Assembly: GCF_003813775.1 (NCBI RefSeq)
Contig: NZ_RPDH01000001.1
Location: 1,798,001-1,862,000 of the forward strand
Direction of reading: 5' to 3'
DNA length: 64,000 nt
Origin: Chitinophaga lutea
GTDB taxonomy: Bacteria; Bacteroidota; Bacteroidia; Chitinophagales; Chitinophagaceae
Of this stretch, positions 1 to 7,238 are shown piece by piece. Each line of letters begins with the position of its first letter. Within the stretch, counting starts at the first letter, position 1. Below the pieces are notes generated by a model that made no database searches, had not been told where the DNA came from, and worked only from the letters and a program-made list of their open reading frames with translations. Position numbers and translations under genes: made by a program.

Positions 1-799
1 GCTGGATGCCGGCGTTTTTGATGGTGATCTCGCTCTGCGTCATGGCGGCCAGGCCGATAAATGAGCCGATCTCGATCATGTCGGGCAGCATGGCGTGCGT
101 ACAGCCGCCGAGGCTGCTTACGCCTTCGATCACGAGCAGGTTGGAACCGATGCCGCTGATTTTTGCGCCCATGCTGGTGAGCATTTTGCAAAGCTGCTGC
201 AGGTACGGTTCGCAGGCTGCGTTATAAATAGTGGTAGTGCCCTGGGCCAGTACGGCGGCCATCACGATGTTGGCGGTGCCGGTTACGGAAGGCTCGTCGA
301 GCAGCATGTAAGTGCCTTTGAGCCCGCCGTTGGATTCGAGGCGGAAATAGTTATCGTCGGTATCGTATACGAAATTGGCGCCCAGTTTCTCGAAGCCGAT
401 CACATGCGTGTCGAGGCGGCGGCGGCCGATTTTGTCGCCCCCGGGTTTGGGAATGTACGCTTTGCCGAAACGGGCCAGCAGCGGGCCGGCCATCATCACG
501 GAACCGCGCAGGCGGCCTGATTTCTTTTTAAATTCGGGGCTTTCCAGGTAGGCGATATCGATATCGTCTGACTGAAACTCACAGCTGGCGCGACTGATGC
601 GGTTTACTTTCACACCGATGTCGCCCATCAGCTCGATGAGCAGGTTTACATCCAGAATGTCCGGGATGTTGTTGATGGTCACTTTTCCGGGGGTCAGCAA
701 TACTGCGCTGATGATCTGTAATGCTTCGTTCTTTGCTCCCTGCGGTATAATATCTCCTTTCAGACGGTTTCCGCCTCTTACTTCGAACACGCTGCTCAC
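1..799 (-). CDS. murA: UDP-N-acetylglucosamine 1-carboxyvinyltransferase (MurA), C-terminal part cut by window edge
   Basis: First committed step of peptidoglycan synthesis: transfers enolpyruvate from PEP to UDP-GlcNAc in the cytoplasm. Only the first ~266 codons are inside the window. The N-terminus reads FEVRGGNRLKGDIIPQGAKN, which carries the KN substrate-binding pair of the family, followed further on by GRLRGSVMMAGPLLARFG. The loop residue that is Cys115 in E. coli is Asp here (PGGDKIG, residue 122), the change that makes MurA insensitive to fosfomycin in mycobacteria. The GTG start overlaps the stop of the upstream DUF4290 gene (GTGA), so the two are translationally coupled. An ATG start is not available at this position. 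Identity is certain from sequence; fosfomycin insensitivity is inferred. Confidence 0.95.
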   Translation of the reverse strand, partial: MSSVFEVRGGNRLKGDIIPQGAKNEALQIISAVLLTPGKVTINNIPDILDVNLLIELMGDIGVKVNRISRASCEFQSDDIDIAYLESPEFKKKSGRLRGSVMMAGPLLARFGKAYIPKPGGDKIGRRRLDTHVIGFEKLGANFVYDTDDNYFRLESNGGLKGTYMLLDEPSVTGTANIVMAAVLAQGTTTIYNAACEPYLQQLCKMLTSMGAKISGIGSNLLVIEGVSSLGGCTHAMLPDMIEIGSFIGLAAMTQSEITIKNAGIQ

Positions 800-1506
800 T
801 TGTTCCTGTTTTTGTATTTGTGTTTATTTTTTCCTGCGTTGTTGTTGTTATCGTTCCTTTTGAACTTGTTCTGCTGGTACGTTTTGCGTTTGCCGCCGCC
901 ACCGCCGCTGCCGCCGGTGTTACCGCTGCGGAACTGCTGTTCGCCGCCCTGCAGGCTGAAAGATGCCGGGGACGCGCCGCCGCCGGAACCGGGTGCATAT
1001 TGCAGCTGGCCTTCGGTGATGATGTTCAGTTCGGATTTGATGGCGTCGTCGTGCACGCTTTCTTTATGCCAGTTGCCGTAGGCGAGTTTCATGTAATTGC
1101 CGATCACCTGTGTAAACCCTTCTTTCATGTCGGGGTCCTTTTCCTTCAGCGCCTTGTCGATCACCATCTCCAGGTTTTTACCGAAGTGGCGGAAGCGCGG
1201 GTATTTTTTAGGATACGGTAAACGGTCGGGTTTGGTGCGCAGCGTTTCGCGGGTGGGGATGGGATACGGGGAATCCACGTCCAGCTTGAAGTCGGACACC
1301 AGAAAAAGGTGGTCCCACAGTTTATGCCGGAAATCTTCCACGTTGCGCAGGTGCGGCTGCAGGGTGCCCATCAGTTCGATAACGGCCATTACCTGCTGCT
1401 GCCGGTGCTCCCGGTCCTTGATCGTCAGAATATATTCGATCATCCGCTGGATATTCCTTCCATACTCACGCATGATCAAATGGTTACGTGCGGTATTATA
1501 TTCCAT
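796..1506 (-). CDS. DUF4290 family protein
   Basis: A 236-residue cytoplasmic protein with no signal peptide or membrane segment. The first ~170 residues match what I know of the Bacteroidota DUF4290 family (starts MEYNTARNHLIMREYGRNIQ; central YPKKYPRFRHFGKN). The last ~65 residues are low complexity: Gly/Ser-rich, then Lys/Asn/Arg-rich, ending KNKHKYKNRNK, a basic tail that could contact nucleic acid. It lies directly upstream of murA with overlapping stop and start, and this pairing suggests co-transcription with cell-wall synthesis. Function is unknown; the tail makes an RNA- or ribosome-related role possible but nothing proves it. Confidence 0.85.
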   Translation of the reverse strand: MEYNTARNHLIMREYGRNIQRMIEYILTIKDREHRQQQVMAVIELMGTLQPHLRNVEDFRHKLWDHLFLVSDFKLDVDSPYPIPTRETLRTKPDRLPYPKKYPRFRHFGKNLEMVIDKALKEKDPDMKEGFTQVIGNYMKLAYGNWHKESVHDDAIKSELNIITEGQLQYAPGSGGGASPASFSLQGGEQQFRSGNTGGSGGGGGKRKTYQQNKFKRNDNNNNAGKNKHKYKNRNK

Positions 1507-1732
1507 TGTAGTAATTTAAAAGTATTGTGCTTGATTACCAGCCATTCATACGCGAAGTAACGCTAGGTGCCTTGGTGCGGAACGGCTTCAGGTGAAGTCA
1601 ACTTCTGCAAACCTAATGAAAAATATTTATAAATGACGCCGGCTTCCGTTCAGGCGCCGATTCGTTACATTTACGGCAGGAAACGGGGCATGGCGGATTT
1701 CTGGCCGCACCCCGGCATAAACGAACGAACCG

Positions 1733-2518
1733 ATGAAACTTTCACTGACAGGAAAAACCGCCGTGGTATGCGGCGCATCGCAGGGCCTGGGCCTTGCCTC
1801 CGCCAGGGAACTGGCTTTGCTGGGAGCTTCCTGCATTCTGCTGGCCCGCAACGAAAAACTGCTCGAAACCGCCGTAGCCTCGCTGGATACCAGCCAGGGG
1901 CAGCAGCACAACTATTATGTGGCCGACTTTTCGGAGCCCGCCAAAGTGAAAGCCACCATCCAGGCGATCGTGGACGACCAGTTCGTGCACATCCTCGTCA
2001 ACAATTCCGGCGGCCCCTCGTCCGGGCCCATCCTGGCAGCGGAAGGCGGGGCTTTCCTGAAAGCCTTCGAGATGCACGTGGTGTGCAACCAGCTACTGAC
2101 GCAGGCTGTAGTGCCCGGTATGAAAGCCACGGGTTACGGCCGCATCATCCAGATCATTTCCACCTCCGTGAAAGTACCCATCAAAAACCTCGGCGTGTCC
2201 AACACCATCCGCGCCGCTGTGGCCAACTGGGCTAAAACCATGGCCAACGAACTGGCGCCTTTCGGTATCACCGTCAACAACGTGCTGCCCGGGGCGATGA
2301 CCACCGACCGGCTGAAGAGCCTCTTCAAAGCCACCGGCGAGGCCCGCGGGGTGCCTGAAGAAACGATCGCGGAAGAGTGGCGCCAGGAAATTCCCATGCA
2401 GCGCTTCGGCGACCCTTCCGAATTCGGCGCAGCCGTGGCTTTCCTCGCATCGCCCGCCGCCGGGTACATCACCGGCATCAACCTGCCGGTAGACGGCGGT
2501 AAAACACCCAGCTTGTAA
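1733..2518 (+). CDS. atypical short-chain dehydrogenase/reductase (FabG-like, catalytic tetrad not conserved)
   Basis: A 261-residue Rossmann-fold protein. The cofactor motif GASQGLG is at residues 14-20 and NNSGG near 90, as in SDRs. The usual catalytic YxxxK is absent: where it should fall after STSVK, the sequence reads LGVSNTIRAAVANWAK, so Tyr becomes Ser and Lys becomes Arg. This matches the 'SDR-like' beta-ketoacyl reductase subgroup known to lack the tetrad. The end, GYITGINLPVDGGKTPSL, is the normal SDR C-terminus. A TACATTTA box about 60 bases upstream is a plausible promoter. Substrate unknown; it may bind NAD(P) without acting as a classical ketoreductase. Confidence 0.85.
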   Translation: MKLSLTGKTAVVCGASQGLGLASARELALLGASCILLARNEKLLETAVASLDTSQGQQHNYYVADFSEPAKVKATIQAIVDDQFVHILVNNSGGPSSGPILAAEGGAFLKAFEMHVVCNQLLTQAVVPGMKATGYGRIIQIISTSVKVPIKNLGVSNTIRAAVANWAKTMANELAPFGITVNNVLPGAMTTDRLKSLFKATGEARGVPEETIAEEWRQEIPMQRFGDPSEFGAAVAFLASPAAGYITGINLPVDGGKTPSL

Positions 2519-2642
2519 GCTGCCTGCTTATTCCTATTTTTGCCGCGCATGAACATCTGGAAAAATATCATCAAAAGCCCCACCTGAGGAGCTTCCGCTT
2601 ACCCGGAACAACCTTTTATTTCCCCAGTTTAAACACTTTCAG

Positions 2643-3683
2643 ATGAATACCAACGTGCAATACGGTGAATACCTGCAATTAGATAAAATACTCAACGCCC
2701 AGCATCCCGAAAGCGACAAACATCAGCAGCCCGCGCATGATGAGATGCTTTTCATCGTGATACACCAGGCTTACGAGCTCTGGTTCAAACAGCTGCTGTA
2801 CGAAACCGAATCGGTGGCGGACATTCTCAAAAAACCGGTGAACGACAATTCGCCGGAACTGCAAACCATCGTGCACCGCCTCTCCAGGATGGTGACGATC
2901 CAGAAACTGCTCGTGCAGCAGATCGACGTGATGGAAACGATGACGCCGATGGATTTTCTCGACTTCCGCGATATGCTGCGGCCCGCGTCGGGTTTCCAGA
3001 GCTGGCAGTTCAAAGTACTGGAAGCAAGGCTGGGCCTGCAATACGGCCAGCGGTTCGGGCAGGAATATTATATTTCGCAGCTCACGCAGGATAAAATCGA
3101 CATCATCCGCCGCGCCGAACAGGAGAAGTCGATGTTGATGCTAGTGAACGACTGGCTGGAACGGATGCCGTTTTTTGAGGAGGCCGCGAACTGGGAAGAT
3201 TACCAGCCGGTATCGGGCGCGGAGCCCCCGGTGGGAGGCCATGTGTTCTGGAACGATTACCGGCAGATCTACCGGCAAAGTCTCGCCGAAGCCGAGCAAA
3301 ACAACCTGGCGCAGTTCGACGCCGTGTTTTCGGATGAAGCGGCGGCCAGCGGCGGGCTATCGCCCAAAGCATGCAGGGCGGCGCTGTTCATCATGCTGTA
3401 CAGAGGTTACCCCCTGTTGCAGCTGCCTTTCCAGCTGCTGAACGGTTTGCTTGAAATAGACGAGCAACTGAGCACCTGGCGCTACCGGCACATGAGCATG
3501 GTGCACCGGATGATCGGTTCACGCATCGGCACAGGCGGGAGCACCGGGCGCGATTACCTGAAAGGCGCGCTCGACAAACATTATATATTCGCCGGCGTAG
3601 CGAGGCTCACCAGCTTTTTAATTGAACGGAGAAAACTGCCGGCGCTGAGCACGGCAATGGGCAGAAGACTGGGCTTTACCTGA
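2643..3683 (+). CDS. kynA: tryptophan 2,3-dioxygenase
   Basis: Heme enzyme that opens the indole ring of L-tryptophan to N-formylkynurenine, the entry step of kynurenine catabolism. The 346-residue protein has the active-site helix HDEMLFIVIHQAYELWFKQ (residues ~33-51), including the substrate-contacting His-Gln pair, and the C-terminal heme-ligand region VHRMIGSRIGTGGSTGRDYL, where the first His is the expected proximal ligand and GTGGS is the substrate loop. It is longer than the ~280-residue Xanthomonas enzyme, as usual in Bacteroidota. No other kynurenine gene is adjacent. It is convergent with an Lrp/AsnC regulator and shares a bidirectional terminator with it. Confidence 0.95.
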   Translation: MNTNVQYGEYLQLDKILNAQHPESDKHQQPAHDEMLFIVIHQAYELWFKQLLYETESVADILKKPVNDNSPELQTIVHRLSRMVTIQKLLVQQIDVMETMTPMDFLDFRDMLRPASGFQSWQFKVLEARLGLQYGQRFGQEYYISQLTQDKIDIIRRAEQEKSMLMLVNDWLERMPFFEEAANWEDYQPVSGAEPPVGGHVFWNDYRQIYRQSLAEAEQNNLAQFDAVFSDEAAASGGLSPKACRAALFIMLYRGYPLLQLPFQLLNGLLEIDEQLSTWRYRHMSMVHRMIGSRIGTGGSTGRDYLKGALDKHYIFAGVARLTSFLIERRKLPALSTAMGRRLGFT

Positions 3684-3695
3684 TACGGGTTAAAC

Positions 3696-3738
3696 AGCAA
3701 AAAGGGTGACGGCTGCCGCCATCCTTTTTGCTTTTTTT
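3696..3738. terminator. bidirectional intrinsic terminator between kynA and lrp-type gene
   Basis: A 10-bp stem (AGCAAAAAGG at 3696-3705 with CCTTTTTGCT at 3723-3732) followed by a T-run on the plus strand; the A-rich left arm gives a T-run on the minus strand. It sits between two convergent genes. Confidence 0.8.
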
Positions 3739-3764
3739 GCGTCGTCAAACCGCAGGAAGCCGGC

Positions 3765-4232
3765 TTATTCCACTACGTTGATCGTGCGGGTGAAGCTTTC
3801 TTCCAGGGAAATAAATGTTTCGGTGCGTTCAATCCCTTTGATTTTCTGAAGCTCGTCGTGCAGTACGCGGCGCAGGGATGAAATGTCTTTACAGATAATC
3901 TCGGCAAACATGCTCCAGCCACCGGTAGTGTAATTCAGCCGGACAATCTCAGGCATTTTGCGCAGTTCCTTGGCTACCGCATCGTACATGGAGCTTTTTT
4001 CGAGGAAAATCCCGATAAAAGCGATCACATCGTAGCCAATCATTTTTAAATCTACGTGTAATCTTGTACCTTTAACAATACCAAGCTCCTGTAGCTTTTT
4101 CATACGTACGTGGATAGTACCCCCTGAAACGAAGAGTTTCTTCCCCAGGTCTGCGTATGAGATTTCTGCGTTAGACATCATCTCGCTGATGATCTGGAGG
4201 TCCAGTTTGTCAATATTCAAATTGTGGCTCAT
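3765..4232 (-). CDS. Lrp/AsnC family transcriptional regulator
   Basis: A 155-residue regulator with the family layout: N-terminal winged helix-turn-helix (IDKLDLQIISEMMSNAEISY, with LGKKLFVSGGTIHVRMKKLQ as the recognition region) and a C-terminal RAM/AsnC ligand-binding domain with the beta-alpha-beta-beta pattern. Such proteins usually bind an amino acid and form octamers. The start is followed by an A/T-rich intergenic region shared with the divergent RNA gene at 4316-4613, so its promoter is back to back with that of the RNA. Neighbouring kynA suggests an amino-acid catabolic regulon, which is inference only. Confidence 0.9.
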   Translation of the reverse strand: MSHNLNIDKLDLQIISEMMSNAEISYADLGKKLFVSGGTIHVRMKKLQELGIVKGTRLHVDLKMIGYDVIAFIGIFLEKSSMYDAVAKELRKMPEIVRLNYTTGGWSMFAEIICKDISSLRRVLHDELQKIKGIERTETFISLEESFTRTINVVE

Positions 4233-4315
4233 TTTGACAAATTGTTTTTGAATGTTTTAAACTTACATGCAAATATTTAAAAAATATCGAAATTTCCAAA
4301 ATTCTTCTTAAAATA

Positions 4316-4347
4316 TTTGCAAAAAATACCCCCTCTCTTTAGATTTG
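4316..4347 (+). promoter_or_regulatory. consensus Bacteroidota promoter for the tRNA-like RNA
   Basis: TTTG at 4316-4319, 20 bases, then TAGATTTG at 4340-4347, an exact match to TAnnTTTG. Predicted start of transcription is near 4353-4355, about 78 bases before the tRNA-like fold. The leader between contains a strong hairpin (CGG/AAAC/GC arms near 4384-4412, loop TTGAAAGAA) enclosed by GTCC/GGAC. Confidence 0.7.
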
Positions 4348-4431
4348 CATCATAATCGTTGACAAACAAGCCGTCCCTGTAAGCCGGCAAACGCTTGAAA
4401 GAAGCAGTTTCCGACAGGACCGCTCCAACTT

Positions 4432-4573
4432 TGTGGGGTGATGGAATTGGCAGACATGCCCTCTCGTCTCGGGGGTGAGGACAACGGGATAAACGTAGCG
4501 TAATGGGTTGACCACTAATCTTCTTTGTGCTATGGCTAACTGCCTCGTGTAGGTTCGAATCCTACTCCTACAG
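4432..4573 (+). ncRNA. tRNA-like RNA with a 73-nt variable region and non-standard anticodon loop
   Basis: Folds as a tRNA of the Leu type: 7-bp acceptor stem (TGTGGGG 4432-4438 with TCCTACA 4566-4572), 3-bp D stem and a D loop with GG (GAATTGGCAGA 4444-4454), 5-bp anticodon stem (CCCTC 4459-4463 / GGGGG 4471-4475), and a canonical T arm (GTAGG-TTCGAAT-CCTAC). The loop TCGTCTC has C at position 33, not U, and would present GUC, which is not a Leu anticodon; base 73 is G. The variable region (4476-4548) closes with TGAGG/CCTCG and contains a 10-bp helix (4494-4503 with 4525-4534). A normal long-arm tRNA has about 15-20 nt there. It has its own promoter and terminator. Probably a stable RNA that is not an ordinary decoding tRNA; an annotation pipeline may call it tRNA-Leu or a pseudo-tRNA. 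Confidence 0.65.
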
Positions 4574-4578
4574 CTTTC

Positions 4579-4613
4579 AAAAGGCTGACCGCTTTAAATG
4601 GTCAGCCTTTTTT
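4579..4613 (+). terminator. intrinsic terminator of the tRNA-like RNA
   Basis: A perfect 12-bp stem (AAAAGGCTGACC 4579-4590 with GGTCAGCCTTTT 4600-4611) and a T-run, six bases after the T-arm/acceptor end. It makes the RNA a separate transcription unit. Confidence 0.85.
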
Positions 4614-4915
4614 GTTTGAGCCCCTTTCGTAGACATGCAGCTCCTAAAACCCTTCGGGGCTACCGCCAGATTTTAGGATGGGTCACCCCATTAAGGCCTG
4701 CCCAGGATAACGACAGATTTTCAACTATATACCGCAACCACCGGGTTCTGATTTTGGAGGTCAACAAGCACATTACTCATAAAATATTGATTTTCAGCCC
4801 TCCAGACCAGACGCAACAAATTTCATTGCCCAAGCCGTTGCGACCTCATTCCTCTAAAACATTGTTTTCCATTCACTTACATGAATCCCGATAAATTCAA
4901 CCGGCTGAAACCCGC

Positions 4916-5060
4916 CATCCTCCTGCGATCCTTCGCTCATCCTCCTGTGATCCTCCTGTCAAACACCTTCAAATCGGCCAGGGTCGCGAACAGCACAGGA
5001 GAATCACAGGAGGATCACAGGACAACCACAGGTGGATCGCAGAAGGATGACAGGAGGATG
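4916..5060. repeat. short-unit inverted repeat in a gene-free stretch (4614-5223)
   Basis: The left arm (4916-4960) is built from repeats of ATCCTCCTGTG-like units and the right arm (4994-5060) from the complement (CACAGGAGGATC-like units), e.g. GATCCTCCTGTC on the left against GACAGGAGGAT on the right. Single-base variants such as GGAGAA, GGTGGA and GAAGGA interrupt the units. I see no convincing gene from 4614 to 5210; the reading frames there have no recognisable protein signature. Confidence 0.7.
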
Positions 5061-5210
5061 CGGCATCTTTCCGCTGATAAATTGGGGCCCGGATGGGAAG
5101 CCAGGCTGTCCTGATAGAAGTTGAGCCCGGATCTGCCGTCAACCTGAGGCAAACGCGGTTTTCCCCTCCCCAAAACGCTTTTTTGACTGCCGGCCCGCAA
5201 CAATTTTATA

Positions 5211-5218
5211 ATTTTGCC
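5211..5218 (+). promoter_or_regulatory. TAnnTTTG box immediately before trmB
   Basis: TAATTTTG at 5211-5218, with TTTG at 5184-5187 (23-base spacing, slightly long). The trmB ATG begins only five bases after the box, so a transcript from here would have almost no leader. Confidence 0.5.
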
Positions 5219-5223
5219 CCCTC

Positions 5224-5934
5224 ATGGGACAAAAGAAATTACAACGGTTCGCAGAGATCGAGACCTTTCCGAATGTGCTGATTTACCCGCAGAACATGCA
5301 GGGCGCCTGGGCGAAGCACTTTGACAACAACAACCCGCTGACCCTGGAGCTGGCCTGCGGGAAGGGGGATTACACCCTCGGCCTGGCCCGCCGCTACCCG
5401 GCCGGCAACTTCCTGGGGGTAGACCTCAAAGGAAACCGCATCTGGCGCGGCGCCAAAACGGCGCTCAACGAAAAGCTCGCCAACGTGGCCTTCCTGCGCA
5501 CGCAGATCGAACAACTGACGGATTATTTTGCCCCACAGGAAGTGACCGATATCTGGATCACCTTCCCGGACCCCTTCCTCCGGCAGTCGAAAGCCCGCAA
5601 GCGCCTCACCCACCCGAGGTTCCTCGCGCTGTACCAGCAGGTGCTCAAACCCGGCGGCACCATTAACCTGAAAACGGATTCCGCCGAACTGTACCATTTC
5701 ACCCAACAGGTGGTAGCGGCTGTGGGCTGCCCCGTACTGGAAGATATCCCGGACGTATACGCCCTCGACCCCGTGCCGGAGCTGCTCCGTATACAAACGT
5801 ATTACGAAGGCATGCACCTGGCCGACGGCAGAACCATCCGCTTCCTTAAATTTACATTGCCGGCCGAGCCGATCGACTGGCGGGCATTCAAACTGGAACT
5901 GGAAGATGAAGAAGCCGCTGGAGGAGAACATTGA
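5224..5934 (+). CDS. trmB: tRNA (guanine-N7-)-methyltransferase
   Basis: Methylates G46 in the variable loop of tRNA using S-adenosylmethionine. The 236-residue protein has the SAM-binding motif LELACGKGDYTLGLA (~residues 39-53), the acidic loop FLGVDLKGNRIWRG, and the family signature WITFPDPFLRQSKARKRLTH (~111-130) with the catalytic Asp in FPDP. First gene of a plus-strand run; its 3' end overlaps the following DUF5522 gene by 29 bases. The start is fixed by the MGQKKLQRF N-terminus common in the family. A promoter box ends five bases before the ATG, so translation may be leaderless. Confidence 0.95.
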   Translation: MGQKKLQRFAEIETFPNVLIYPQNMQGAWAKHFDNNNPLTLELACGKGDYTLGLARRYPAGNFLGVDLKGNRIWRGAKTALNEKLANVAFLRTQIEQLTDYFAPQEVTDIWITFPDPFLRQSKARKRLTHPRFLALYQQVLKPGGTINLKTDSAELYHFTQQVVAAVGCPVLEDIPDVYALDPVPELLRIQTYYEGMHLADGRTIRFLKFTLPAEPIDWRAFKLELEDEEAAGGEH

Positions 5935-6100
5935 TTTTTATTACAACGAGCAGGGATATGTAGTGCTCACGGAGAAATATCACCGGGAGCGGGGTTATTG
6001 CTGCGGGAACGGTTGCCTGCACTGTCCTTTTGATTATGAAAAAGTACCCGAAGATAAAAAAAGCCGCCTCCTCGCCGCCCGCCAGCAGCGGGGCGCCTAA
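5906..6100 (+). CDS. DUF5522 small cysteine-rich protein
   Basis: A 64-residue protein with four cysteines in a tight cluster (GYCCGNGCLHCPFDYE; Cys32, 33, 37, 40), the pattern I associate with DUF5522. The spacing would allow binding of zinc or an iron-sulfur cluster, but this is inference. It overlaps the end of trmB and the start of the alkyltransferase-like gene, so the three are probably one transcript with coupled translation. No signal peptide; cytoplasmic. Function not known. Confidence 0.8.
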   Translation: MKKPLEENIDFYYNEQGYVVLTEKYHRERGYCCGNGCLHCPFDYEKVPEDKKSRLLAARQQRGA

Positions 6101-6677
6101 CTTCATGCACACGGTGTATGCCATCGTACGTAAAATCCCCAAAGGACGCGCGACCAGTTACGGCGCCATCGCCGAAGCATCGGGCATACGCCTTACCGCG
6201 CGGATGGTGGGCTGGGCCATGAATGCCGCCGGCCGCGCCAAACCGCCGGTGCCCGCCCACAGGGTGGTCAACAGCAAAGGCGAGCTTTCCGGCAGGAATT
6301 TTTTCGCCACCCCCACCCTTATGCAGGAGCTCCTGGAACAGGAAGGCGTCAAAGTCAAAAACGATAAAATAGAAAACTGGGATACGATTTTCTGGGACCC
6401 GGCCGGGAAACCGAAAGCCGCATCCCTGCCGGAAAGAAAGGAGAAGACCCCGGCTATAAAGAGCAACACTGCCGCGCAAACGGCGCGCACAGGTAAAAAA
6501 ACAAAACCGGCGGCAGCAAAAGGCCCGGCCGCAAAAAAAGCCGCAAAGCCGGCCGCGAAGGCCACTTCAACAAAACCCGCTCCGAAAAAAGCATCGGCAA
6601 AAAAACGCTCCGCCGCCCAAACGGCCAAAAGCACCAACAAACGCGCTGCGGACCCCAAATCCAAAAAAGAAAAATAG
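6030..6677 (+). CDS. alkyltransferase-like protein (MGMT family, Cys replaced by Ala) with histone H1-like tail
   Basis: Residues ~25-135 form the DNA-binding domain of O6-alkylguanine-DNA methyltransferases (VYAIVRKIPKGRATSYGAIA, then VPAHRVVNSKGELSGRNFF). The acceptor motif PCHRV is PAHRV here, so it cannot accept the alkyl group and belongs with the alkyltransferase-like proteins, which flag O6-alkylguanine for nucleotide excision repair. The last ~75 residues are Lys/Ala/Pro-rich with AAKKAAKP-type repeats, like bacterial histone H1-like tails, and would bind DNA non-specifically. Start: ATG 6030 or 6036 (MKKYPKIKK); the later ATG at 6105 would cut the Asn-Phe usually found before the first helix. 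It overlaps the DUF5522 gene by 71 bases. Confidence 0.85.
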   Translation: MIMKKYPKIKKAASSPPASSGAPNFMHTVYAIVRKIPKGRATSYGAIAEASGIRLTARMVGWAMNAAGRAKPPVPAHRVVNSKGELSGRNFFATPTLMQELLEQEGVKVKNDKIENWDTIFWDPAGKPKAASLPERKEKTPAIKSNTAAQTARTGKKTKPAAAKGPAAKKAAKPAAKATSTKPAPKKASAKKRSAAQTAKSTNKRAADPKSKKEK

Positions 6678-6724
6678 ATGCCGCATAGTTTAAATACCTT
6701 TACGCAAGCATTTTTCTTTCTGAT

Positions 6725-7168
6725 ATGTCCGTATTAAAACTCAAGCTGGATCAGGAACAACTGGTGGAAGATTTTTTCGAAGACACCTGGTTGGCCGGAA
6801 TCATCTCGCAGGCAAAGGATTACCAGCTCTGCTGGCAGATCAACAAACAACTGGGGTACGATTTCAGGGTCAACAATTCGCTCGAAATCAATCTCACCAA
6901 AAACCGCCGCGCTTTTTATTTTACGGTGTTCGAATACCAGGAGCTGACAAAATCCGCCGCGCATTACCTGTACAACAATCATTGCAAGGCAGAATTCCTG
7001 CTGCCGGAGCTGAAACACGTAGACTATATCTGGCTCATCAAAGGCAATTACTACCAGGACGCGGACGTTAAGAATCTGATCGAGCAATGCAGAAAAGCAG
7101 AGTTGGTACAGCTGGTATCCTTACTGGACATGAAAGATATCCGGAATAAGATCAACTTAATATTTTAA
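6725..7168 (+). CDS. IPExxxVDY family protein
   Basis: A 147-residue cytoplasmic protein recognised by its family signature, here LPELKHVDYIWLIKG (~residues 98-112). The family is small and restricted to Bacteroidota; function unknown. A TACCTTTA box about 20 bases upstream is close to the promoter consensus, so it may begin its own transcript. It is followed 70 bases later by the pterin dehydratase. Confidence 0.85.
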   Translation: MSVLKLKLDQEQLVEDFFEDTWLAGIISQAKDYQLCWQINKQLGYDFRVNNSLEINLTKNRRAFYFTVFEYQELTKSAAHYLYNNHCKAEFLLPELKHVDYIWLIKGNYYQDADVKNLIEQCRKAELVQLVSLLDMKDIRNKINLIF

Positions 7169-7238
7169 GCCATCGTTTAACTTGTGGACGTAACCCCGGA
7201 GCACCGCTTTCGTTATGTTCCCCTCAAATTAATTGTAT

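Noticed and set aside
4432..4573. Plain tRNA-Leu annotation
   Set aside because: The D arm is Leu-like, but length, variable region, C33, GUC triplet and G73 do not fit a decoding tRNA-Leu.
4354..4613. tmRNA
   Set aside because: Too short, no tag-peptide frame, and the 5' domain keeps normal D and anticodon stems.
4598..4894. 98-codon open frame after the tRNA-like RNA
   Set aside because: It begins inside the terminator hairpin and has no signal peptide, domain or promoter of its own.
4916..5060. CRISPR array
   Set aside because: Units are ~11 bases, vary, occur in both orientations, and there are no spacers or cas genes.
5906..6677. DUF5522 and alkyltransferase-like gene as one fused protein
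   Set aside because: They are in different frames with a clear stop for DUF5522 at 6100; overlap is ordinary gene packing.
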